From: CAYRIY01 sp964424335
GTDB lineage: Bacteria > Bacillota > Limnochordia > DTU080 > RSA5
DNA length: 31,563 bases
Assembly (NCBI GenBank): GCA_964424335.1
Contig: CAYRIY010000032.1
Location: forward strand, 1-31,563
Direction: 5' to 3'
A program made the position numbers and the translations under genes. The notes beneath the pieces were generated by a model, which saw only the letters and a program-made list of their open reading frames with translations, was not told where the DNA came from and made no database searches. Position 1 is the stretch's first letter, and each line of letters starts with the position of its first letter. Below, piece after piece: positions 7,977 through 17,118 of this stretch.

Positions 7977-9665
7977 GTGCGCGCATTTTCGTTCATGGCC
8001 GTGTTGGTGGCAACATTTTTGGCGACCGGTGTGAGCCGGGCAGAGGCGGCAGGCGTGTGGGAGCGTGTGGCGTCGATGACACTCGAGGAGAAAGTCGGCC
8101 AACTCTTTATGATCCACGCCTACGGCGCCTCAGTCGACGAGGCGGAGCACGCCGATTTGAACAATGAGATCCACGGCGTCCCGACGATTCGGGAGGCGGT
8201 TCAAAAGTACCGCCCGGGAGGATTTATCTACTTTGCTTGGACGCACAACATCGAAGGGCCGGAGCAGATCGCCCGCCTTTCGAACGACATCCAGCGAATC
8301 GGGCTCGATGCCGGGTCTCCTCTCCTGATTGCGATCGACCAGGAGCACGGGGCTGTCCTCAGAATTGGAGCGCCGGCCACCGAGTTTCCCGGGAGCATGG
8401 CTCTAGGCGCTACGGGCGATACCGATCTCGCACGGAAGGCGGCGGCAGTGACCGCCGATGAGCTCAGGGCGATGGGCATCAACGTCAACTTTGCCCCCGT
8501 GGCCGACGTCAACGTCAACCCGAGCAACCCGGTCATCGGCGTGCGATCGTTCGGCGACCGTCCGGATCTCGTGGGCGAGTTCGTCGCAGCGCAAGTCCTT
8601 GGTTTTGCCTCAGCGGGCGTCGCGTCCGCCGCCAAGCACTTCCCCGGGCACGGCGACACGGACGTCGACAGCCACACGGGCTTGCCCCTGATCGACCACA
8701 CGCCCGAAGAACTTGCGTCCATCGATCTGCCACCCTTTCAAAGGGCGATCGAAGCCGGGGTGGACATGATCATGACGGCGCACATCGTGGTTCCGGCGCT
8801 CGATGCTTCCGGGCCGCCGGCGACGATGTCCCGGCCGATCTTGACCGACCTGCTTAGGACGAAAATGGGCTTTGACGGCGTGATCGTGACCGACGCGCTA
8901 AACATGGCGGGCGCCCGTCAGACCTTTGACCCGCGCCGCGTCCCGGTCGAGGCGCTCAAGGCAGGAGCGGACATGCTGCTCATGCCTCCGAATATGGACG
9001 TCGCGTACCAAGCCGTCCTCGCCGCGGTGCAAAGCGGCGAAATCCCGGAGTCGAGGATCGACCAATCGGTCCTGCGAATCTTGACGCTCAAAGAGAAACT
9101 GGGTCTCTTTGACGATCCCTTCGTCGACGTCGATCAGGTGTTTGCCACCGTAGGTGCGCCGGAGCACGGCGCGCTTGCCCGGGAGGTTGCAGAGCGCAGC
9201 ATTACGCTCCTGAAAGACGAGGCCAAAGCGCTCCCGATCGACTTTGGGCGCGGCCCGAGCATCCTTGTGACGGGGTGGGGCGAGAGCTCGACGGAGGCGC
9301 TGGCGAAAAGCTTTCGCCGGCGTGGGGCAACCGTCGATTGGGTCGCGACCGGCGCGAGTCCGGATCAAGCGGCGATCCGGCGGGCCGTCCACGCGTCTGC
9401 GCAGCACGACCTCGTCGTCCTCATCACGAATAACGTCGTCCGTTCTCCGGCTCAGCAGGCTCTTGCCCGCGCGCTGGTCGATGGAGGCGCCAAGGTGATT
9501 GCCGTCGCACTTGGCATGCCGTACGACGTCGAGGCGCTCCCGTTCGTCGACACCGTTGTCGCAGCGTACAGCTACCGGAATGTGTCGCTCGAGGCGCTCG
9601 TCGGTGTCCTTGCAGGCGAGCGGGAGGCTGTCGGTCGATCGCCGGTGGCGCTCGTCGCCGACTAG
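7977..9665 (+). CDS. nagZ: Exported GH3 beta-N-acetylhexosaminidase (NagZ-like)
   Basis: This 562-residue glycoside hydrolase family 3 enzyme is expected to release N-acetylglucosamine (or related sugars) from cell-wall or chitin-type fragments. The signature KHFPGHGDTDVDSH spans residues 220-233 and includes the Asp-His acid/base dyad (D231, H233) specific to the NagZ branch. The nucleophile is D306 in VIVTDALNMAGA. A second alpha/beta domain follows (about 410-562), as in secreted Gram-positive NagZ. I chose the GTG at 7977 because GGAGAGGGG sits ten bases upstream and the product then starts with a clean signal peptide (MRAFSFMAVLVATFLATG, predicted cut near AEA). The reading frame is open further upstream but without an SD. 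There is no lipobox cysteine. Confidence 0.92.
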   Translation: MRAFSFMAVLVATFLATGVSRAEAAGVWERVASMTLEEKVGQLFMIHAYGASVDEAEHADLNNEIHGVPTIREAVQKYRPGGFIYFAWTHNIEGPEQIARLSNDIQRIGLDAGSPLLIAIDQEHGAVLRIGAPATEFPGSMALGATGDTDLARKAAAVTADELRAMGINVNFAPVADVNVNPSNPVIGVRSFGDRPDLVGEFVAAQVLGFASAGVASAAKHFPGHGDTDVDSHTGLPLIDHTPEELASIDLPPFQRAIEAGVDMIMTAHIVVPALDASGPPATMSRPILTDLLRTKMGFDGVIVTDALNMAGARQTFDPRRVPVEALKAGADMLLMPPNMDVAYQAVLAAVQSGEIPESRIDQSVLRILTLKEKLGLFDDPFVDVDQVFATVGAPEHGALAREVAERSITLLKDEAKALPIDFGRGPSILVTGWGESSTEALAKSFRRRGATVDWVATGASPDQAAIRRAVHASAQHDLVVLITNNVVRSPAQQALARALVDGGAKVIAVALGMPYDVEALPFVDTVVAAYSYRNVSLEALVGVLAGEREAVGRSPVALVAD

Positions 9666-9712
9666 ATGCGGGGCGTCGAGTTTTTCGCGTACGACCGGTG
9701 GAACTCGATCGC

Positions 9713-9722
9713 TCGTATACGA
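9713..9722. promoter_or_regulatory. TCGTATACGA palindrome, GntR-like operator candidate
   Basis: This 10-bp perfect palindrome fits the TnGTATACnA pattern often bound by FadR-subfamily sugar-acid regulators. It sits between the GH3 gene and the propeller-protein gene, about 80 bp before the latter's start. Its core differs from the TATAGGA sites near the window's own GntR/FCD gene, so a different regulator is likely if it is real. Confidence 0.25.
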
Positions 9723-9804
9723 CCGCTTGTGCGCGTCGGCTCGAGCACGATCACGAGTACACGCCGCAAGAACACAACCGCTTGATATGGGAGGTAGCAA
9801 GTCC

Positions 9805-10919
9805 TTGACTTCGATGAAGCAAACGCCGACGTACATATTAGGTAGGTATCCCCAATGGGTCAGGACGTTTTACGGACTTGAGGACGGATTGCCGTCAAGC
9901 GATGTGACGCATCTAGTGTTTGGAGGCGACGGCGAGCTGTGGGCGGCGACGCCCGCGGGACTTGCATGCTGGTCGCAAGACGGCGGCCGCACGTGGCGGG
10001 CCGAGACAGGCAGCGGAGCGCCCGAGGGCCCGTTCACGCTCCTTTTTGCCGATCGGCTGGGGCGCCTGTGGGCGTCGACCGAGCAGGCGCTTTACTGCCT
10101 CGAGCGCGGCGCATGGCGGCGCGAAGCGGAGATCGACGCGCCCGTGCGAGCGATGGCCGAGGACGAGGCAGGCGCCCTCTGGGCGGCGACCGACAGTGCG
10201 CTCCTAAAGCTCGAGAGGCAAGCCTGGCGCGCGGTGACGCGTGCGCCCCGCGCTAAGGTACGGGATCTGGCCGCATTTGGCGAGGGGCGCGTGTTCCTTG
10301 CTACCGATCGGGGACTCCACGCGCTCGACGGCAAGCGCCCGCATTGGTTTGCCATTACCAAAGACGCGACCGGCATTCCATCGAATGATATTCGCAGCGT
10401 GGTTGCCGACCGATGGGGCCACCTGTGGTTGGGGACGGACGTGGGTGTGGTCCTCCACGATGACGGCGCCGAGTGGCGCCTGATCGATGGAACGAAAGGC
10501 CTCCCATACGAGGACGTGCGGCTCATCGCCAAAGGCAACGAGGGCGAGCGGTGGATCGGGACGTCCAAGGGCCTGATCTGCTGGAGCGGGGGGAAGTGGA
10601 AGTACTTTGGTTACAAGCGTTGGCTCCCGCACCACGTCGTCCAGGCCGTAGCAGTGGGCCCGAACGGGGACGTGTGGGTGGGCACGCCGGACGGTGCCTG
10701 CCGCCTGACGAGAAAGTTGATGACCCTCGCCGAAAAGGCCGCCTACTACGATGAGATGGTTAAAAAGCACCACACACGGCGGGGGTACGTCACCGTCTCC
10801 CTGCTCGAACGGGAGGGGGATCTCGAAAGCGGACAGGTTGAGATCTCCGACAACGACGGCCTGTGGACAGGCCATTACATCGCGGCGCAATCGTATCGGT
10901 ACGCCGTGACGGGCGACCC
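9805..10919 (+). CDS. Beta-propeller plus alpha-helical domain protein, 5' part (cut by scaffold gap)
   Basis: The N-terminal 310 or so residues contain repeated two-component-regulator-propeller units such as VVADRWGHLWLGTDVGVVL and VAVGPNGDVWVGTPDGACRL, plus ELWAATPAGL and ALWAATDSALL, which build a WD-like propeller. A helical region then begins (LAEKAAYYDEMVKKHHTRRG, ending DNDGLWTGHYIAAQSYRYAV) that resembles the first helices of an alpha/alpha-toroid. There is no sensor kinase or DNA-binding domain and no clear signal peptide. The start is uncertain: TTG at 9805 has GGGAGG ten bases ahead, ATG at 9814 is too far and ATG at 9787 has no SD. The gene continues at 11020 after the N run. The function is unknown; a polysaccharide-related role is plausible from the neighbours. 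Confidence 0.75.
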
Positions 10920-11019
10920 NNNNNNNNNNNNNNNNNNNNNNNNNNNNNNNNNNNNNNNNNNNNNNNNNNNNNNNNNNNNNNNNNNNNNNNNNNNNNNNNN
11001 NNNNNNNNNNNNNNNNNNN
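10920..11019. other. Scaffold gap, 100 N
   Basis: There are exactly 100 N, the usual placeholder for a gap of unknown length. It interrupts a coding sequence whose frame is 1 before and 2 after the gap, so the true gap cannot be 100 bases if the gene is intact; its length should be a multiple of three. Confidence 0.95.
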
Positions 11020-11512
11020 CGGGCGAGTGACGCACATCGACGACAACCTCGCCTTTACGTCGTATGTCGCGCTCTTGCGTTACGAGACCGATCCCGACCT
11101 GCGGGCGATCTACCTGTCGAGCATCGAGCATCACTGGCAGCACGAGCGGCCGGAGCGCTCCCCGATTTGGAACGCCACCTACGGGGCCCTCACCGGGCGG
11201 CCCTGGGACGCTGAAGCCGCCGTGCAAAGCCTCGCTGAGATGCCGCTCGACCTCATACACTGGCGGGTCGAAAACAGTCACCGCTCCGATATCGAGATCG
11301 ACCCTGAGCTTGCGGCGGAAGGGATCGTGCAGGCCTCGGTTCCGCTCCCGTACGACGAACGGCCGATGCACAAATGGGACGCAAACCCGTACCGACTCGA
11401 CGGGGGAGATGGAAAGCGCGCCGAGGATGGGACGGTCTTTCTCCACCCGTACTGGTTGGCGCGCTATTACGGCCTCATCGCCGAAGCAAACGAAGAGAAA
11501 GGGGACGCCTGA
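11020..11512 (+). CDS. Beta-propeller/alpha-helical protein, 3' part
   Basis: This is the C-terminal continuation of the propeller protein across the gap. The first readable residues are GRVTHIDDNLAFTSYVALLR, followed by DPDLRAIYLSSIEHHW and RSPIWNATYGALTG, which look like consecutive helices of an alpha/alpha-toroid. It ends with LHPYWLARYYGLIAEANEE. The two parts fit one gene: helical repeats start just before the gap and resume after it. The TGA stop at 11510-11512 overlaps the ATG of the histidine phosphatase gene (TGATG), so the pair is translationally coupled. By memory of similar proteins, well over 100 residues probably lie in the gap. Confidence 0.7.
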
Positions 11513-12249
11513 TGGCAATCAAACTCTACATCATACGACATGGGCAGCCCGCAAGTCAGGAGCCTGGGTACACCGGAGGCGAAAATCCCGGCCTAAGCAA
11601 GCTCGGTCAGGTGCAGGCGCAGCGGACGGCAGAGCAGATCGCCGAGTGGGGGATCGATACCCTTTACTCGAGCACATATCGGCGAGCGATCGAGACGGCC
11701 CTACCGATTCACGAAAAGCTGGGTGTGCCATGGCACATGTGGCCTGCGCTCTCAGAGACAGGGAGGCGGTCTTGGCCAAGGCTTCGGGAGCGTCAAGCGG
11801 ACGGCGCCGGAGGCTCAGCGTATCAGGCCCGGCAGAGGGCGATGGCGTCAGGAGAGCACCTTGAGAGCTATCCGCTCGTGTCGGAGCTTGCCAAGCGTTA
11901 TCCGGCCGCGAAACCGACGCAGCCTTTCGAGTGGCCCGACGACTGGTACGCGCCGCTCATCGACGAGACGCGCGAGGAGACGTATGCTCGGGCCCACCTC
12001 GTGCTCGGGGCGATCAAGAACCTGCACAAAGACGGAGACCGGGTTGCGGTGGTCTGCCATGGCGCGTTTGGTTCGGTGCTGCTCACCGTCCTTGCAGAAG
12101 GTCCGCCTTGCGACCACAACCGGTACGGTTTCGCCCATGCAGCAATTGCCCGTGTCGACCTGATGCGGGACGGAACGACGATGTTCGAGCTTGTGGACCA
12201 CATCGCACACCTATTGCCGGATCTGGTCACCGAGGGTCCGGAGTTTTAG
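11512..12249 (+). CDS. Histidine phosphatase family protein (phosphoglycerate-mutase-like)
   Basis: This 245-residue branch-1 histidine phosphatase has the catalytic RHG at residues 9-11 (LYIIRHGQPA), SSTYRRAIETA around 53-63 and the acid region SETG near 81-84. The second catalytic histidine is H183 (VAVVCHGAFGSVL). Such enzymes dephosphorylate sugars, nucleotides or other small phosphates, and specificity cannot be predicted. The ATG at 11512 overlaps the stop of the propeller gene and GAGAAAGGGG provides the SD. Coupling to a putative carbohydrate-active protein suggests a sugar-phosphate substrate, which is inference only. Confidence 0.88.
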   Translation: MAIKLYIIRHGQPASQEPGYTGGENPGLSKLGQVQAQRTAEQIAEWGIDTLYSSTYRRAIETALPIHEKLGVPWHMWPALSETGRRSWPRLRERQADGAGGSAYQARQRAMASGEHLESYPLVSELAKRYPAAKPTQPFEWPDDWYAPLIDETREETYARAHLVLGAIKNLHKDGDRVAVVCHGAFGSVLLTVLAEGPPCDHNRYGFAHAAIARVDLMRDGTTMFELVDHIAHLLPDLVTEGPEF

Positions 12250-12250
12250 C

Positions 12251-12300
12251 GTCACGTTCGTCCGGCCGGCACGTTCCCACATGCGTCGGCCGGACGTGAC
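12251..12300. terminator. Inverted repeat between convergent genes
   Basis: GTCAC (12251-12255) and GTCCGGCC (12260-12267) pair with GGCCGGAC (12288-12295) and GTGAC (12296-12300), leaving a four-base bulge. It lies directly after the phosphatase stop and before the stop of the convergent regulator, the usual place for a shared terminator. There is no U tract on either side, so a Rho-independent role is uncertain. Confidence 0.4.
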
Positions 12301-12365
12301 CTCCAGCGCCGCTTTTACTTATCGACTTATTCCAATTTCCCCGACTGCAATTTCGCTTGCCATAC

Positions 12366-15300
12366 TCACTCGTTTTCAATCCAAGACCATATCTCTTCGA
12401 GCGAAAGGGATTTGCCTCGCTCCTTTGCAGCCGCAACCTCTGCTTGGGCGATCCCTGCTTCGGTGAGACTCGCTTCGATTTGGGCCATGTCGGTGTTGAT
12501 GTCATTCCTGGTGGGCACCGATATGGATTCGTGACCGAGGGCAAATGAAAACAGGGCAATCGCGTCCGTGAGCCGGCCCTTCAATTGCTGTAGGCGCCCT
12601 AAGGCGTAGACAAACCGGAGTGTCGAGGCCGTGGCCTGCAGTTCCATCGATTGCTTCATTCCAGCGCGAATGTACTCCTCGGCTTCGTCAAAGTCGCCCG
12701 TTCGCGGGCAGACGAGCGCAAGGTAGTAGCGCGCGAAGATTTTCCCCTCCTGGTGCCCGATCTCGCTGGCAATCTCCCATGCCTCGAGGCACCTCGACTT
12801 GGCCGTCGCGTAATCTTTCTTGATGTAGGCGATGAAACCGAGGTTCATCGTGCAGACGAGCATCAGGTGACGGTGGCCGGACTGGGTTGCTAATTCGAGG
12901 CCTTCTTCAAAGTAACGAATCGCGGCGTCCAATTTGCCTTGGGCCCCATACAAAGTTGCAAGATTGGCAAGCGTTCCCGCAATCTCGGTCGGATCGCCCA
13001 AGCTGCGGTAGGTCTCGAGGCACTCGAGGAAGGCGGCCTCGGACTCGTCTCGCTTTCCCCCCAGGCGCAACGTGACGCCAAGCTTGGAGAGCGTCCGGGC
13101 AACATCGTGGCCGGATGCCTTGGACTTGAGGAGATCGAGGCTCTGGCGCAAAGCGCGTTCGCTCTCCTCGTGTCGACCGTTTATCTGGTAAACAGAGCCA
13201 AGGCCGGATAGGGAGAGGCCCTCGAGCAACGAGTCGCCTGTGTCTTTGGCGATGGTTAAGGACTCGTCCAGGGCCTTGTTGGCCTCGGCGGGCGTTCCAA
13301 CGCTCAAGTTGGCAGTAGCGTACATGACGAGGAGTCGACCAAGGGTCCGGCGAGCGTCTATTTGGCCCGCTGTTGGATCTGTTTCAGCGCGAAAGCGCTC
13401 GATGGCCTCGGTCAGCAGCCCGATCCACTCCTGCCACCGATTTTTGAGATCGAGGAAGCGTGCGTAGCCTTCCATCATCGCGGCGACGTCGTCGACGCGG
13501 CCGTGATTCACCAGCCATCGCCAGGCAGCTTCGAGGTTTTCCGCGTCTGGTTGCAGACGCGCAAGCGCCGGAGTTTGTTCGCTGCCGTTTAGAGCGTCGA
13601 TGTTCGATGCGGCGAGTTTGCAGAAATAGCGAGCATGCGCTTTGTGAGCTGTTTGTTCGAGGTCGGGGTCGCCGCCTAGCTTTTCCGCCGCAAACTGCCG
13701 CAAGAGCTCGTGTATCATATAGCGGTCGGCATCTGCTCTCTGTACGAGGGCCTTGTCACGCAGAGCGACGATCGACGACAGCGGAGCATTGGCGACGCTT
13801 AGCGCAGCGTCCGGGGACATTCCGCCGACAAAAACGGAGAGCGTGGCAAATATCCGCTGCTCATCCGGGGTGAGCAAGGACCAAGTATGGTCAAAGATCG
13901 CCCGCACGCTGCGCTGCTCGCTCGATGTATCCGCCGTACGGTCAAGAAACCTCAAGCTCTCCTCGATGCCGTCGGCAATCTCGCGACACGAAAGCGCTCG
14001 CCCCCACGAGGCGGCAAGTTCGAGCGCGAGCGGCATTCCGCCCGCAAACTTGCAGATGCGGGCCACATCGCGAGCTGTGGCGTCGGAGAGCGCAAACTCG
14101 TGGTTGACCCGGCGCATCCGATCGACAAACAGTTGCGTCGCGCTAAAGCCGGCCAGCGATTGGGCGGCGGCAACCCCTGCCTCGTCGCCTTGCAAGTACT
14201 CGAGGCCGTGGAGCTCGATGAGCAATTCGCCCGCGACATGAAGCCTCTCACGGGACATGGCGAGCAGGCGGACACTGGTCGATTGGACGATCTCCTCCAA
14301 GACGCCCGTGGCCTTGAGCGCATGCTCCCCGTTGTCGATGAGCAGCAGGATCGACTTGTCGCGCATGGCGGTCAAGACTTGTTCCTTGGAATCCTGCTGG
14401 GCTTGGAGGGAGATCCCCACTGCGGATACGATGGCCGAGATGAGCTGGGCGCTCGTGGCATCGTGTGGAACAGAGACTAAGTAGATCCCGTCGCCAAACG
14501 ATGGCAAGCAGCGAAAGGCTGTCTCGATTGCAAGGCGGGTCTTGCCGATTCCCCCGGTTCCAAGCAGTGTGATGACTCGGTTTGCAGGGTCCGCCAGCTC
14601 CTTTAGGAGGAGCGAAATCTCGCGCTCACGACCGAAAAAGGGCGTGGCGGGTTTTTGCAGGTTGTGGGGAGTGGCGGGAGCCTTCCTTTCCAAAGACCCG
14701 CTGAGGAGCGCGCGTCGAAGCTCGTGGGTTTCGGGATCGGGATCGTACCCTTCATCCTCGAGGACTTGCTCCAACTCTTCGAACGTTTGCAGCGCCCGGT
14801 TGAGGTCGGACATGTGGTATAGAGCCGCGATCTTGCCTCGAAATGCGGCCTGGTCCGCCCGGTCGAGCTCGATGGCCCGATCGAATTCCCTGATCGCGTC
14901 TTGGAACGCGCCCAGCTCGATCCGGCATGTCCCGGCGTTGATCAGCGCCTCACGAAACTGAACGCGCAGCCGTTCGCGCAACGGCGTCGTCCATTCCTCG
15001 TAGAGGTCCTCTGCCAAGAAGTCGCCTGCGTAGAGGTCGAGCGCGCGCTTGTACGCGTGCGAGGCGGGCTTCCATTGCTCGCGCGCAAAGAGCGAGCCGC
15101 CCTGGCGCATCGCCTCGTCGAACGCCTCGACATCCGTCGTACAAGGCGCCTCGGCGGGAAAGAGGTACGTCCCCTGGTTGACCCGGACGATAAACGTGGA
15201 TTGGTTCCCTTTTTTCAAGTCGGGCTCCAGGATGCGTCGAACTTCGCTGATGCGCCCGAGCAGGTTTCGGGAGAGCGCCATGCTTGGCCTTTCGGAGTAG

Positions 15301-15464
15301 ATCACCTCAATGAGCTGTTCTTGGGTGATCGGCGTCCCCCGATGGGCGAGGAAGTATTTCAAGAGAAGGCGGTTTTTTTGCCGGCCCCATTCGTGTCCCT
15401 GGATCGGCACGCCGCCCCTGCGCACTTCAAAGGCGCCAAGCATTTTGACGTCGATTTGCTGCAC
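12366..15464 (-). CDS. SARP/AfsR-type regulator: winged helix, BTAD, NB-ARC ATPase, TPR repeats
   Basis: This is a 1032-residue STAND-class transcription activator. Residues 1-105 form an OmpR-like winged helix (MQQIDVKMLGAFEVRRGGVP ... GTYLFPA). Residues 110-255 are the helical bacterial transcriptional activation domain (DVEAFDEAM, YAGDFLAEDLYEEW, LEDEGYDPDPET). The NB-ARC ATPase covers about 272-560, with P-loop GTGGIGKT (302-309), Walker B ILLLID (372-377) and GGMPLALEL (475-483). The rest is about ten TPR-like helical pairs. The GTG start is preceded by AGGGA. It lies directly downstream of an orphan solute-binding gene on the same strand, so a role in sensing sugar import or in the control of the adjacent secreted proteins is plausible but unproven. 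SARP proteins normally bind direct repeats spaced 11 bp; I see no clean array next to this gene. Confidence 0.9.
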   Translation of the reverse strand: MQQIDVKMLGAFEVRRGGVPIQGHEWGRQKNRLLLKYFLAHRGTPITQEQLIEVIYSERPSMALSRNLLGRISEVRRILEPDLKKGNQSTFIVRVNQGTYLFPAEAPCTTDVEAFDEAMRQGGSLFAREQWKPASHAYKRALDLYAGDFLAEDLYEEWTTPLRERLRVQFREALINAGTCRIELGAFQDAIREFDRAIELDRADQAAFRGKIAALYHMSDLNRALQTFEELEQVLEDEGYDPDPETHELRRALLSGSLERKAPATPHNLQKPATPFFGREREISLLLKELADPANRVITLLGTGGIGKTRLAIETAFRCLPSFGDGIYLVSVPHDATSAQLISAIVSAVGISLQAQQDSKEQVLTAMRDKSILLLIDNGEHALKATGVLEEIVQSTSVRLLAMSRERLHVAGELLIELHGLEYLQGDEAGVAAAQSLAGFSATQLFVDRMRRVNHEFALSDATARDVARICKFAGGMPLALELAASWGRALSCREIADGIEESLRFLDRTADTSSEQRSVRAIFDHTWSLLTPDEQRIFATLSVFVGGMSPDAALSVANAPLSSIVALRDKALVQRADADRYMIHELLRQFAAEKLGGDPDLEQTAHKAHARYFCKLAASNIDALNGSEQTPALARLQPDAENLEAAWRWLVNHGRVDDVAAMMEGYARFLDLKNRWQEWIGLLTEAIERFRAETDPTAGQIDARRTLGRLLVMYATANLSVGTPAEANKALDESLTIAKDTGDSLLEGLSLSGLGSVYQINGRHEESERALRQSLDLLKSKASGHDVARTLSKLGVTLRLGGKRDESEAAFLECLETYRSLGDPTEIAGTLANLATLYGAQGKLDAAIRYFEEGLELATQSGHRHLMLVCTMNLGFIAYIKKDYATAKSRCLEAWEIASEIGHQEGKIFARYYLALVCPRTGDFDEAEEYIRAGMKQSMELQATASTLRFVYALGRLQQLKGRLTDAIALFSFALGHESISVPTRNDINTDMAQIEASLTEAGIAQAEVAAAKERGKSLSLEEIWSWIENE

Positions 15465-15580
15465 GGATGATCCCTGCTTTGATCACATTCCTCTTTGCTC
15501 GGAGTTAAGAGGGTGATGGTTGGTGTACGGTGGAGTAAAAACGTAACATTTCCCGTGTAAATTGTACTTGGGTGTGGAAG

Positions 15581-15626
15581 GGCAATGGAGCGGGGAATCG
15601 TTCGGGGGATTCCCCAGCCCCTTGCC
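15581..15626. repeat. Imperfect inverted repeat between regulator and binding-protein genes
   Basis: GGGGAATC (15592-15599) and GATTCCCC (15608-15615) pair perfectly around an eight-base loop. Outside them, GGCAA (15581-15585) pairs with TTGCC (15622-15626) across an internal loop. On the minus strand the element follows the binding-protein gene and precedes the regulator gene. It may be a transcript end or an attenuator; no U tract is present. Confidence 0.4.
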
Positions 15627-15729
15627 ATTTATCGCGTCTTCACCGAGGCTTCAACCGGCGCCTTCGAACGAAGATAGTTCGACGTGGGAAATCGACACGC
15701 CTTTCCTTTTCTTGCTTTTCCAGGTTGGG

Positions 15730-17007
15730 TTACAGACCGAGCGAATCACGCCACTCGGCTAAGCGATTGTTGGCCGTGCGTGCGGCCTCGTCGAGGAGCA
15801 ACTGCACGTTGCCCCGCCCAGCAAATTGGTCTCTGAAAAACCCTGTGATGAGCGGCGCCATGTCCGACTGCCAGAACGGCACTTTGGGCCTCGGGTAGGC
15901 GTGGTCCATTTGCTCGTACGTGACTCGAAACTCCGGCTGCTCGGCAAAGACCTCTTGCAGGATCGGGGATTCAAACGAAGATCGGCGTCCCGCCATATAC
16001 CCCGAATCGCGTGAGAAGCGGGCGAGGTTTTCCGTGTTGGTGAGAAACTTGAGGAACTTCCAAGCCGCCAGTTGTTCCTCGGCGGTGCCGGTGTCCAGCA
16101 TGAAAAAGTTTCCGCCGCCGATCGGAGCGTAACACTCTACTTCGCAAGCGAGCGGGGCTACGGCCATGTCCATGTTGTGCTCTGCCGCGGTTTTTATGTT
16201 GTTCGCAAGCGATGCGGTGGACAGTTCACGCATGGCAAGCGTGCCTGCCCAAAACTGCGAGTAATTGCCGGGCGCCCGAGCGACGCCTTGCTCGTGCACG
16301 AGTGCCTGGACAAACTCCATCGCCTCGATGGCTTCGGGCGAGTTGAAGGTGAACTCGGTCAGCTCGTCATTGTGGATGCGGGCTCCATAGCGGCCGATCC
16401 ACGACTCGAAGATCCAGCCCCACTCGTAGAAGTCGATTGCGTAAATGTCCGTCTGGCCGTCGCCGTTCGTGTCACGAGCGAGCTTGCGCGAGTACTCGAG
16501 GAGCTCCTGCGAATTGCGAGGAGCGTTTTCCGTGAGGCCGGACTCGAGGAAGAGCCCTCTGTTGTAGTAGAGAAGTGGCGTGCTCACGTTAAAGGGCAGG
16601 CCGTAGAGTTTGCCGTCGTACGTAACGGCGCCGAGCATCGTTTGGGAAAAGTCGGAGATATCGATCCCGTCGGGACCGTCTACGAACTCATCGATCGATC
16701 GAAGGGCTCCGGCGTAGTAAAAAGCAGCGCTGCGCGTCTGTTCAAACTGCATGACATGGGGGCCGGCGCCGCCTGCATGAGCGGCGAGCGCTTTCTCCAT
16801 CGCTTCTACGTATCCGCCTGCGTAGACGAGCTCCACATTGATGTCAGGGTTGAGTCGGTTGAAGTCGTCCACGATGGCTTGGAGTGTCCCCGAGGCATTG
16901 GAGGCGCTGAGCGAATGCCATACCGAGATGTTCACACCGAGCGCGGTGCCACTGATCATGGCGACGAGAATCAGCGCCATAGCTACAAATAAGCCGATCT
17001 TTCTCAT
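15730..17007 (-). CDS. ABC transporter sugar-binding protein (UgpB/MalE-like), orphan
   Basis: This is a 425-residue periplasmic or extracellular solute-binding protein. A signal peptide is clear (MRKIGLFVAMALILVAMISG, cut near TALG-VN), but there is no lipobox cysteine, so it may be released or held by other means. Family landmarks are WHSLSASNASGTLQAIVDDF, the YVEAMEKALAAHAGG region and LYGLPFNVSTPLLYYNRGLF with its downstream helix. The closest general type is glycerol-3-phosphate or oligosaccharide binding. The ATG is preceded by AGGGAGGG. No permease or ATPase gene is adjacent. Its neighbours are a SARP-type regulator downstream and a secreted GxGYxYP protein upstream, so it may feed a transporter encoded elsewhere or serve sensing. 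Confidence 0.9.
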   Translation of the reverse strand: MRKIGLFVAMALILVAMISGTALGVNISVWHSLSASNASGTLQAIVDDFNRLNPDINVELVYAGGYVEAMEKALAAHAGGAGPHVMQFEQTRSAAFYYAGALRSIDEFVDGPDGIDISDFSQTMLGAVTYDGKLYGLPFNVSTPLLYYNRGLFLESGLTENAPRNSQELLEYSRKLARDTNGDGQTDIYAIDFYEWGWIFESWIGRYGARIHNDELTEFTFNSPEAIEAMEFVQALVHEQGVARAPGNYSQFWAGTLAMRELSTASLANNIKTAAEHNMDMAVAPLACEVECYAPIGGGNFFMLDTGTAEEQLAAWKFLKFLTNTENLARFSRDSGYMAGRRSSFESPILQEVFAEQPEFRVTYEQMDHAYPRPKVPFWQSDMAPLITGFFRDQFAGRGNVQLLLDEAARTANNRLAEWRDSLGL

Positions 17008-17060
17008 TTTCGTTTTTCCCTCCCTAAGGATTTGGTTCGCTTTTGAAATTTGGCCTAAAT

Positions 17061-17084
17061 ATGGACGGTTTCCTTCAAATGGAC
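17061..17084. promoter_or_regulatory. Direct repeat ATGGAC, 18-bp spacing, upstream of the binding-protein gene
   Basis: ATGGAC at 17061-17066 recurs at 17079-17084, about 55-75 bp ahead of the binding-protein start on the minus strand. The 18-bp centre distance is not the 11 or 22 bp usual for SARP sites, so its meaning is unclear. The AT-rich flank (aaatttggcctaaatat) may hold the promoter. Confidence 0.2.
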
Positions 17085-17118
17085 ATTGCCAATGAAAAAG
17101 GCCGCCTGATGTAGGGGT

